From contig OY723258.1 in the NCBI GenBank assembly GCA_963210315.1, positions 1,426,001-1,490,000 of the forward strand: 64,000 bases of DNA. Reading direction: 5' to 3'. The notes beneath the pieces are model-generated. The model was not told the DNA's origin, ran no database searches, and was given only the letters and a program-made list of their open reading frames with translations. The position numbers and the translations under genes are program-made. How positions within the stretch are numbered: position 1 is the first letter of the stretch; every line of letters starts with the position of its first letter. This document shows positions 42,542-53,268 of the stretch, one piece after another. The DNA is from Rhynchopus euleeides. Lineage: Eukaryota > Euglenozoa > Diplonemea > Diplonemida > Diplonemidae.

Positions 42542-44555
42542 GCTTCCCTTCTCACCTCAGGCTTGAGTGTGAAGTTGTACTATCCATTGCATCCTGATGC
42601 CTGATAAGGAAGACAATGCTGCAGAGCAAGATTAGATGGTTGTGTATTGCCTGACATCTGTCTTGTGCGAGCTGCGCCATGACTTATCAGCAGAACAGGG
42701 GGCCCCGCCATGTGTGGGAAGGGCGGGCCGTGCAAAAAGATGTGTGAAACAAATCCTGGACAAAAAAAGTCGAACAATGCCACCCCCCCCACCCCCACCT
42801 CCACCCCCCCCTGCCTCTGTGTTTGACTGCACGTGCGCGGTAAACATACGCTTGTTGTATCTCACCTGTGACCTCTTACCCCTTCCCCCCCCTCCCCTAC
42901 GCAGCACTACTGGGAATAAGGTTTGGTAGTCCCGGGCTTTAGGGGTCTTGGAGGGCCCTGCCTTGTTCTCAGAAGTGCGAAGCTTCCCCCCTCTCCCCTC
43001 CCCCGAGTCTCTCTTTCTTGCTCTGTTCTCTTTATCTCGGGGTTTGCCTGTTCTGCCCCCCCCCCCCCTTTTTTTTTCTTACACGGCGACAAAACAAATT
43101 CGATGGCTATCCTCCCATAACTCGGAGGAAGATCACCAGTTTCGACACCGTAGCTGAAAAAATATACCCACCGTACGCTCTTTTCCCTTCGTCCCCTCTG
43201 GGAGATCGCAGGGTCATGCAGGTAAGGCAGAGGACCCCACACCCGGTGTGTGGGGGAGGGAGCGAGAAGGAGAGCTGGGGGGGGGGGGGGGGGGAGGGGG
43301 GAGGGGGTTCCAAAAAAAAAAGTACCATGTACCCACACCCGACACATACACCCCACCCCCCCACCCCCCCCCCCCCCGTTTTGCCCCTGAGGTGTGCTGT
43401 GGCTGGCCGTAACTCAGGGTAGTCTCGATGATTCCCTGCCCGAAATGCGAGTGTGTATCTGTGTCACGGTAGTGGGGTGGAGGTCGTATCAAGAGCTGGT
43501 GCTCCGTGCGCTTCACACTGCTGCCCCCTGGCAAGAAATGTACTCGCGTTCTGTGCGTGGGGGGGAGAGTGTTTGTATATAAATTCCCTGCACCTTTTTT
43601 TTGTTACTGTGCTACTAGGCAACTGGGTCGCCACGCATGAAAAAAAATCAACAAAAAAAAAACAACACTGGGGGGTCACCTCCGCTGCTCTGTGAAGAAG
43701 TGTCAGGGGAAACAGCTGTTCCCGTCCCGTCTCCTATTCCGTGAGGCACACAGCCAACCCTTCCTACACTGCTACGGCTGAGCGAAGCCCCCTCCAGTGA
43801 TCCTGCCTCATTGAGCTTCTCTGATGCAGAGATCTCTCCGCGGGAGGAAACCAAGAATACCTCAATATATCCCACATCCCCCCCAACTAGAAGGGAAATG
43901 AACTTGAAGCAACAGAGTGATACAGGGGAGGGGGGGGGTGGGGGGGGGGGAATTCAAGGTTGAAAACACGGAAAAAATAAGTCCCCCCTTTTTTTTACCA
44001 CGCCCCACTTCCCTGTGTGGCATGTGGTTGTGTCGGTCCGATCGGCTCTGTCTTTCGAATGTGTGGCAGTGAAGGGTGGTCTTCAGCAACCTCTCTGCCG
44101 AGGTGAGTCGAAGTGTGTCGGCTTGCCCACCTTTTGTGTGAGGCACGCTGCTCACTTTTGTATCACTTTTATGGCTTAGTCGAGAGCGTGAGGCTCCAGC
44201 GGCACCACACGAATCATGATTCCCACAAATCAAATATGGAAGGCACAGGGTGTTCCGAGATAAGGCATTGCCTCCCTTGGAATGCCCCTGCCTCCAACCC
44301 CTTGCCCCCTGCCCCCCCCTCTTCGCGCCGCCAACATATCACTCGATACTTTCTTTTTATCTTCTTCTCCCGCCCCCCCCCCCCTCTTCACACCCTGCCT
44401 CCCTGCCCCTCCCGGTATTTTTTTTCGCTCCATATGTGTTGTTATCCAAACCCGACCCCACACCCCCCAAGCCCCCACCCCCCAGGCCTCTGGCTAATTC
44501 GGGTCGAACGTTAAGTTTCTCCGTGCCGGGGGGGGGAGGGGGGGGGGGGGGCTAC
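42542..44555. other. 2 kb of low-complexity intergenic DNA
   Basis: Many homopolymer runs (C at 42783 and 43058; G at 43277, 43930 and 44528), A/T-rich patches and no protein-like frame. It leads directly into the telomere-like array. Confidence 0.5.
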
Positions 44556-47500
44556 CCTACCCTACCCTAGGGTTGGGGCCGCCGGGGTCCCAGATTTTTT
44601 GGTAATTTCCAGGTGTGGGTAGGGGGACCTTTTCGAATTTTTTTTTCGAGGGGTGCCCATTTTGGCGATTTGGGCCCGATTTCGAGGGTTACGGGTGACC
44701 CTAGACCCTACCCAACCCTAGGGTTGGGGTTGGGGTTAACTCCAGACCCTACCCTCACCCTAGGGTTAGGCTTAACCCTAGACCCTACCCTGGGGTTAGG
44801 GTTAACCCTATACCCTACCCAACCCTAGGGTTAGGGTCAGGGTTAACCCTATACCCTACCCAACCCTAGGGTTAGGGTCCGGGTTAACCCTACACCCTAC
44901 CCAACCCTAGGGTTAGGGTTGGGGTTAACCCTAGACCCTACCCTAGGGTTAGGGTCAGGGTTAACCCTAGACCCAACCCTACCCTAGGGTTAGGGTTAAC
45001 CCTACACCCTACCCAACCCTAGGGTTAGGGTTAGGGTTAACCCTAGACCCTACCCTAGGGTTAGGGTCAGGGTTAACCCTATACCCTACCCAACCCTAGG
45101 GTTAGGGTCAGGGTTAACCCTACACCCTACCCAACCCTAGGGTTAGGGTTGGGGTTAACCCTAGACCCTACCCTAGGGTTAGGGTCAGGGTTAACCCTAG
45201 ACCCAACCCTACCCTAGGGTTAGGGTTAACCCTACACCCTACCCAACCCTAGGGTTAGGGTTAACCCTATACCCAACCCAACCCTACACCCAACCCTACC
45301 CTAGGGTTAGGGTCAGGGTTAACCCTAGACCCAACCCAACCCTACACCCAACCCTACCCTAGGGTTAGGGTTAGGGTTAACCCTAGACCCAACCCAACCC
45401 TAGGGTTAGGGTTCGGGTTAACCCTAGACCCAACCCAACCCTAGGGTTAGGGTTGGGGTTAACCCTATACCCTACCCAACCCTAGGGTTAGGGTCAGGGT
45501 TAACCCTAGACCCAACCCAACCCTAGGGTTAGGGTTAGGGTTAACCCTATACCCAACCCAACCCTAGGGTTAGGGTTAACCCAACCCAACCCTAGGGGGG
45601 TCCTCGCTACGAGTCACTGTGAGTCACGAGTCGTCAGTGTTCAGCCAAACATGGCTGACTTCTCACTTTTTCTCACTCAGTCACACTTGGTAGCGAGGGC
45701 CCCCTAGGGTTAGGGTTAACCCTACACCCTACCCAACCCTAGGGTTAGGGTCAGGGTTAACCCTAGACCCAACCCAACCCTAGGGTTAGGGTTGGGGTTA
45801 ACCCTATACCCTACCCAACCCTAGGGTTAGGGTCAGGGTTAACCCTAGACCCAACCCAACCCTAGGGTTAGGGTTGGGGTTAACCCTATACCCTACCCAA
45901 CCCTAGGGTTAGGGTCAGGGTTAACCCTAGACCCAACCCAACCCTAGGGTTAGGGTTAACCCTATACCCCACCCAACCCTAGGGTTAGGGTTAGGGTTAA
46001 CCCTATACCCAACCCTACCCTAGGGTTAGGGTTAGGGTTAACCCAAGACCCAACCCTACCCTAGGGTTAGGGTTAACCCTATACCCTACCCAACCCTAGG
46101 GTTAGGGTTGGGGTTAACCCTATACCCTACCCTCACCCTAGGGTTAGGGTTAACCCTATACCCAACCCAACCCTAGGGTTAGGGTTAACCCAAGACCCAA
46201 CCCTACCCTAGGGTTAGGGTTAGGGTTAACCCTATACACAACCCAACCCTAGGGTTAGGGTTAACCCTATACCCTACCCAACCCGAGGGTTAGGGTTGGG
46301 GGTTAACCCAAGACCCTGCCCGACCCTAGGGTTAGGGTTCACCCTAGACCCAACCCTACCCTAGGGTTCGGGTTTGGGTCAGGGTGAACCCTAGACCCGA
46401 CCCAACCCTCGGATCAGGGTTGGGGTTAACCCTATACCCTACCCTAACCCTAGGGTAGGGTCTAGGGTCAACCCTGACCCTAACCCTAGGGTTGGGTCAA
46501 GGGTTAACCCTAACCCTAGGGTTGGGTAGGGTCTAGGGTTTACCCTGACCCTAACCCTAGGGTTGGGTAGGGTCCAGGGTTAACCCTAACCCTAGGGTTG
46601 GGTAGGGTCTAGGGTCAACCCTGACCCTAACCCTAGGGTTGGGTAGGGTCCAGGGTTAACCCTAACCCTAACCCGAGGGTTGGGTAGGGTCTAGGGTCAA
46701 CCCTGACCCTAACCCGAGGGTTGGGTAGGGTCTAGGGTTAACCCTAACCCTAACCCTAGGGTTGGGTCAAGGGTTAACCCTAACCCTAACCCTAGGGTTA
46801 GGGTAGGGTCTAGGGTTAACCCTGAGCCTAACCCTAGGGTTGGGTCAAGGGTTAACCCTAACCCTAACCCTAGGGTTGGGTAGGGTCTAGGGTCAACCCT
46901 GACCCTAACCCTAGGGTTGGGTCAAGGGTTAACCCTAACCCTAACCCTAGGGTTGGGTAGGGTCTGGGGTCAACCCTGACCCTAACCCTAGGGTTGGGTC
47001 AAGGGTTAACCCTAACCCTAACCCTAGGGTTAGGGTAGGGTCTAGGGTTAACCCTGACCCTAACCCTAGGGTTGGGTAGGGTCTAGGGTCAACCCTAACC
47101 CTAACCCTAGGGTTAGGGTAGGGTCTAGGGTTAACCCTGACCCTAACCCTAGGGTTAGGGTAGGGTCTAGGGTCAACCCTAACCCTAACCCTAGGGTTGG
47201 GTCAAGGGTTAACCCTAACCCTAACCCTAGGGTTGGGTAGGGTCTGGGGTCAACCCTGACCCTAACCCTAGGGTTGGGTCAAGGGTTAACCCTAACCCTA
47301 ACCCTAGGGTTGGGTAGGGTCTGGGGTCAACCCTGACCCTAACCCTAGGGTTGGGTCAAGGGTTAACCCTAACCCTAACCCTAGGGTTAGGGTAGGGTCT
47401 AGGGTTAACCCTGACCCTAACCCTAGGGTTGGGTAGGGTCTAGGGTCAACCCTAACCCTAACCCTAGGGTTAGGGTAGGGTCTAGGGTTAACCCTGACCC

Positions 47501-50245
47501 TAACCCTAGGGTTAGGGTAGGGTCTAGGGTCAACCCTAACCCTAACCCTAGGGTTGGGTCAAGGGTTAACCCTAACCCTAACCCTAGGGTTGGGTAGGGT
47601 CTGGGGTCAACCCTGACCCTAACCCTAGGGTTGGGTCAAGGGTTAACCCTAACCCTAACCCTAGGGTTGGGTAGGGTCTAGGGTCAACCCTGACCCTAAC
47701 CCTAGGGTTGGGTCAAGGGTTAACCCTAACCCTAACCCTAGGGTTAGGGTAGGGTCTAGGGTTAACCCTGACCCTAACCCTAGGGTTGGGTAGGGTCTAG
47801 GGTCAACCCTGACCCTAACCCGAGGGTTCGGTAGGGTCTAGGGTTAACCCTAACCCTAACCCTAGGGTTGGGTCAAGGGTTAACCCTAACCCTAACCCTA
47901 GGGTTAGGGTAGGGTCTAGGGTCAACCCTAACCCTAACCCTAGGGTTGGGTCAAGGGTTAACCCTAACCCTAACCCTAGGGTTGGGTAGGGTCTGGGGTC
48001 AACCCTGACCCTAACCCTAGGGTTGGGTCAAGGGTTAACCCTAACCCTAACCCTAGGGTTAGGGTAGGGTCTAGGGTTAACCCTGACCCTAACCCTAGGG
48101 TTGGGTAGGGTCTAGGGTCAACCCTAACCCTAACCCTAGGGTTAGGGTAGGGTCTAGGGTTAACCCTGACCCTAACCCTAGGGTTAGGGTAGGGTCTAGG
48201 GTCAACCCTAACCCTAGGGTTGGGTAGGGTCTAGGGTCAACCCTGACCCTAACCCTAGGGTTGGGTCAAGGGTTAACCCTAACCCTAACCCTAGGGTTAG
48301 GGTAGGGTCTAGGGTTAACCCTGACCCTAACCCTAGGGTTGGGTAGGGTCTAGGGTCAACCCTGACCCTAACCCGAGGGTTCGGTAGGGTCTAGGGTTAA
48401 CCCTAACCCTAACCCTAGGGTTGGGTCAAGGGTTAACCCTAACCCTAACCCTAGGGTTAGGGTAGGGTCTAGGGTCAACCCTAACCCTAACCCTAGGGTT
48501 GGGTCAAGGGTTAACCCTAACCCTAACCCTAGGGTTGGGTAGGGTCTGGGGTCAACCCTGACCCTAACCCTAGGGTTGGGTCAAGGGTTAACCCTAACCC
48601 TAACCCTAGGGTTAGGGTAGGGTCTAGGGTTAACCCTGACCCTAACCCTAGGGTTAGGGTAGGGTCTAGGGTCAACCCTAACCCTAACCCTAGGGTTGGG
48701 TCAAGGGTTAACCCTAACCCTAACCCTAGGGTTGGGTAGGGTCTGGGGTCAACCCTGACCCTAACCCTAGGGTTGGGTCAAGGGTTAACCCTAACCCTAA
48801 CCCTAGGGTTGGGTAGGGTCTAGGGTCAACCCTGACCCTAACCCTAGGGTTGGGTCAAGGGTTAACCCTAACCCTAACCCTAGGGTTGGGTAGGGTCTGG
48901 GGTCAACCCTGACCCTAACCCTAGGGTTGGGTCAAGGGTTAACCCTAACCCTAACCCTAGGGTTAGGGTAGGGTCTAGGGTCAACCCTAACCCTAACCCT
49001 AGGGTTGGGTCAAGGGTTAACCCTAACCCTAACCCTAGGGTTGGGTAGGGTCTAGGGTCAACCCTGACCCTAACCCTAGGGTTGGGTCAAGGGTTAACCC
49101 TAACCCTAACCCTAGGGTTGGGTAGGGTCTGGGGTCAACCCTGACCCTAACCCTAGGGTTGGGTCAAGGGTTAACCCTGACCCTAACCCTAGGGTTAGGG
49201 TAGGGTCTAGGGTCAACCCTAACCCTAACCCTAGGGTTGGGTCAAGGGTTAACCCTAACCCTAACCCTAGGGTTGGGTAGGGTCTAGGGTCAACCCTGAC
49301 CCTAACCCTAGGGTTGGGTCAAGGGTTAACCCTAACCCTAACCCTAGGGTTGGGTAGGGTCTGGGGTCAACCCTGACCCTAACCCTAGGGTTGGGTCAAG
49401 GGTTAACCCTAACCCTAACCCTAGGGTTAGGGTAGGGTCTAGGGTCAACCCTAACCCTAACCCTAGGGTTGGGTCAAGGGTTAACCCTAACCCTAGGGTT
49501 AGGGTAGGGTCTAGGGTTAACCCTAACCCTAACCCTAGGGTTGGGTCAAGGGTTAACCCTAACCCTAACCCTAGGGTTAGGGTAGGGTCTAGGGTCAACC
49601 CTAACCCTAACCCTAGGGTTGGGTCAAGGGTTAACCCTAACCCTAGGGTTAGGGTAGGGTCTAGGGTTAACCCTAACCCTAACCCTAGGGTTGGGTCAAG
49701 GGTTAACCCTAACCCTAACCCTAGGGTTGGGTAGGGTCTGGGGTCAACCCTGACCCTAACCCTAGGGTTGGGTCAAGGGTTTACCCTAACCCTAACCCTA
49801 GGGTTAGGGTAGGGTCTAGGGGTTTACCCTGACCCTAACCCTAGGGTTGGGTAGGGTCTAGGGTCAACCCTGACCCTAACCCGAGGGTTGGGTAGGGTCT
49901 AGGGTTAACCCTGACCCTAACCCTAGGGTTAGGGTAGGGTCTAGGGTCAACCCTAACCCTATCCCTAGGGTTGGGTCAAGGGTTAACCCTAACCCTAACC
50001 CTAGGGTTGGGTAGGGTCTAGGGTCAACCCTGACCCTTACCCTAGGGTTGGGTAGGGTCTGGGGTCAACCCTGACCCTAACCCTTGGGTTGGGTTGGGTC
50101 TAGGATCAACCCTGGCCCTGACCCCTGGGTTGGGTAGGGTCGTGTTGGGTCGGGTTATGGGTACCCAACCCTCACCCTAGGGTAGGGTTGGGTCGGGTTG
50201 TGGGTACCCCCGACGTGCTGTAGGGTAGGGTAGGGTAGGGTAGGG
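44556..50245. repeat. Interstitial telomere-like repeat array, 5.7 kb, with a polarity switch
   Basis: Built from TTAGGG/CCCTAA and variants (TTGGGT, TAGGGTC, TCAGGGT), arranged not as a simple tandem but as alternating inverted pieces such as GGGTTAACCCTAACCCTAAC and CCCTAGGGTT. Left of ~46450 the recurring phrase is AGGGTCAGGGTTAACCCTAG followed by ACCC(T/A)ACCC; right of it is the reverse complement (GGGTAGGGTCTAGGGTTAAC), so the array is a giant inverted repeat. In the right part a 77-bp higher-order unit is seen (GGGTAGGGTCTGGGGTCAAC at 47235 and 47312) and larger blocks repeat with a 357-bp offset (47041 and 47398). The last bases are TAGGG units. No coding sequence. A single short transposon interrupts it (45595-45704). 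Confidence 0.93.
45595..45704. mobile_element. 110-bp MITE-like insertion in the telomere-like array
   Basis: The only non-telomeric DNA within the array. Ends GGGGGGTCCTCGCTAC and GTAGCGAGGGCCCCC, flanked by TA on each side (45593-45594, 45705-45706). The interior is GAGTCACTGTGAGTCACGAG and an AAACATGGCTGACTTCTCAC segment with GAGTCA/TGACTC-type symmetry. The G-rich terminus resembles that of the 1149-bp elements. Non-autonomous. Confidence 0.82.
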
Positions 50246-50247
50246 TA

Positions 50248-50939
50248 CACGGTGGGATCTTGTAAATTTTACATGTATAACTACAAGTATAATACATGTA
50301 TTATACATGTATAATACTTGCATGTCAACTATTATACATGTATAATACATGTATATGCCTGAAATATACATGTAAAATACATGTATATCAAGTAAAAATA
50401 CAAGTATAATACTTGCATGTCAACTATTATACATGTATTTTTACTTGATATACATGTATTTTACATGTATATTTCAGGCATTTACATGTATTTTACATGT
50501 ATAATACTTGTCATGCAAGTATTATACATGTAAAATACTTGCATGACAAGTAAAATACTTGCATGCAAGTAAAATACATGTATTTTACTTGCATGCAAGT
50601 ATTTTACTTGTCATGCAAGTATTATACATGTATTTTACTTGTCATGCAAGTATTTTACATGTATAATACTTGCATGACAAGTATTATACATGTAAAATAC
50701 ATGTAAATGCCTGAAATATACATGTAAAATACATGTATATCAAGTAAAAATACAAGTATAATAGTTGACATGCAAGTATTATACTTGTATTTTTACTTGA
50801 TATACATGTATTTTACATGTATATTTCAGGCATATACATGTATTATACATGTATAATAGTTGACAGGCAAGTATTATACATGTATAATACATGTATATAC
50901 TTGTAGTTATACATGTAAAATTTACAAGATCCCACCGTG
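50248..50939. mobile_element. Fold-back TIR element, copy 2 (uninterrupted)
   Basis: 692 bp, ends CACGGTGGGATCTTGTAAAT and the complement ...GATCCCACCGTG, flanked by TA (50246-50247, 50940-50941) inside TAGGG repeat, so it inserted into the telomere-like array. Palindromic ACATGTATAATACTTG-type interior, no genes. It is the empty-site version of the element at 3556-5526 and fixes the borders of the two elements nested there. Confidence 0.88.
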
Positions 50940-50962
50940 TAGGGTAGGGCCCCCCCCCCCCC

Positions 50963-52074
50963 CAGGGGTGTAAATAAGGCCGACTCCCGACTCCCGACTC
51001 GCGCCGGATTTTTTGGGATTGGGAGGGTTGCCTTGCTTCCCTTAGGGAATGTGCGGTATTAGGCACCCCATGGCCAAAATGACCCCACTGCGATCCGCAC
51101 AGACTCCAAATATTCAAAAGAAAGGGTTTTTGGAACACCCGAGGAGGGGGGGTCCCGATGGGTGGGTGGGGGTGTGGGGGTCCCGCTGGGTGGGACATGG
51201 TGTGTGCCTCCCAGTCATCTTCTTCATTACCGGTCTCTGAACTGGGGTGAGTTCATTGCCAAACCACTGCTGTGAATACGGCGCCCCTTTCCCGCCCCTT
51301 TTGCCAGATCCTGGCAGCTCCCAAGAAGAGTTGTGTTCCGCCCCCATCAGGTGGTTGAGCATACCGCAGCGCACACGTGCACAACCACACACACTCCACA
51401 CAGATGCGTCACACATGTGACGCAACTGTTGCGACACAACATGCCTCAGGTAGAGGCAGTAGTGTTTGACTCACAGCCAACATAGCTCTCAGTGGGGCCG
51501 TGGATGGTGTGGATGCATCCATGCATGCATCCACGGCATCCAGGGATGCCCGAAAATGTCAAAAAATGGATTTTTGATTTGGCATACAGGCATTCATCCA
51601 CTGCAGGCAGGCCTGCATGCAGGGCTTCGGAGCTCCAGGCTGTGTGTGGATGCATCCACAAAATTTGTGGATGCATGCGCTGCATGCACGGGAAATACTG
51701 AGAGCTATGCAGCCAAATACTGCTGCCGTGAGTGAGGTGCTCGCAGCGTGTGGGGCGCTGCGGGCGAAGTGGGGGGTTGGCTGGGACAGCCAACATGGCG
51801 CTGTGCGTCGCGTGCTTCTTCGCGGACCACCTCGCACGCGGGAAGACCCCGCAAGCGCCGAGTCAGTCCGCCCTGACCGAATGGTGGGCGACTGCTGGAG
51901 GGTCCATGGGACTCTCCACGGCAGAGGTGGCCGTACTACAGGATGAGTGCAGGATTGAGTAGGGTTTGAGACCGCCCGTCCCCCCCAGCCCCCCACCCCA
52001 GGTACCTTAGGTGACTGTAAATAACCGACTCCCGACTCCCGACTCCTGACCCCCAAACCTTATTTACAGCCCTG
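50963..52074. mobile_element. hAT-like non-autonomous element in a C-tract
   Basis: Ends CAGGGGTGTAAATAAGG and, inverted, CAGGGCTGTAAATAAGG; each is followed inside by CCGACTCCCGACTCCCGACT or its mirror. CAGGG-type termini are typical of hAT transposons, which make 8-bp target duplications. Both flanks are at least eight C, which agrees with that but proves little. The 1112-bp interior has ATGCATCCATGCATGCATCC palindromes (51510-51690) and a short GC-rich frame (51795-51962, MALCVACFFADHLARGK...) of unknown origin. No hAT transposase. Confidence 0.65.
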
Positions 52075-52086
52075 CCCCCCCCCCTA

Positions 52087-53235
52087 GGGGGGGTCAAATG
52101 GGGGTGACAAACACGATTTTTCAAAAAACCCGGCGCAGAGGCCCCAAAGCCCCCGTAAACCCTCCAAACCCCCCCAGATCGGTCCGGAAACCCATCGAAC
52201 CCCACTTTTCCACCATTCCGGGCACCTCAGGTGCCCGAATTGGGGTACCTAAATTTTGTGCCACCGTTTGGTACCGGACAGTGCCACTGTGTGGGAGGTT
52301 GGAAAAGAAAATGCCCCAACACACCACATCTGAGGGTTGCAATGCATGTTGCTTGCCAACCACGTCATCCGGTGGGTGTCAGGCGCTATGTAGGTGGCAT
52401 GAGCCAGGTCTTCGATGTGTTCTGGCTTGTATATGTACCTCCCTGCCTGCGGCACAGGCACTGCCTTTGTCCCCCACACCAGCCACAGAGAGCGTATTGT
52501 ACTCGGTCCACGGTTGCTGATTCATTGTGATGCGTTGTATCCTCGAGTGAACGTCACACACTAGTGGCACCACCACCCGCCATCCGAGAGCTGTATTGAC
52601 TTTGCGCCCTTCCGTTGCATTCACCTCGCCACGCATATTGCACCGTTCAGTACCAGTGCTCTTGGGCCAGGCAAAGTAGACCGCAGCAACTACCAATTCT
52701 GGCACAATGGGTACCACGACAGCGCACTTCGTGTGTTCCCGGAATGTACAGCTCGTGTTGCAACAGTCGTTGTCAACACATCCCGGTTGTGGAGCACTGC
52801 TGCACAGGAATCACACGACCATCTGGACTTGTTCCGTACCTACAGGCAGCCTCCCGGTGCATGGTGGCAGGGAGGTACATATACAAGCCAGAACTCATCG
52901 AAGACCTGGCTAATGCCACCTACATAGCGCCTGACACCCACCGGATGACGTGGTTGGCAAGCAACATGCATTGCAACCCTCAGATGTGGTGTGTTGGGGC
53001 ATTTTCTTTTCCAACCTCCCACACAGTGGCACTGTCCGGTACCAAACGGTGGCACAAAATTTAGGTACCCCAATTCGGGCACCTGAGGTGCCCGGAATGG
53101 TGAAAAAGTGGGGTTCGATGGGTTTCCGGACCGATCTGGGGGGGTTTGGAGGGTTTACGGGGGCTTTGGGGCCTCTGCGCCGGTTTTTTGAAAAATTGTG
53201 TTTGTCCACGTAAAAGGGTGGCATTTGACCCCCCC
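52087..53235. mobile_element. 1149-bp long-TIR element, copy 2, opposite orientation
   Basis: Same length and content as 10897-12045 but inverted, with the arm lacking the extra CCACCCTTTTACG segment on the left here. Flanked by TA (52085-52086, 53236-53237) within C-tracts. Differences seen in the arms are single bases (for example ACACGATTTTT versus ACACAATTTTT). Confidence 0.9.
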
Positions 53236-53268
53236 TACCCCCCCCCCCCCCCCCCCCCTCCGGCCCAA

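Noticed and set aside
44613..49598. Open frames of the type LTLDPTLGLGL in the telomere-like array
   Set aside because: Pure translation of TTAGGG-type repeat.
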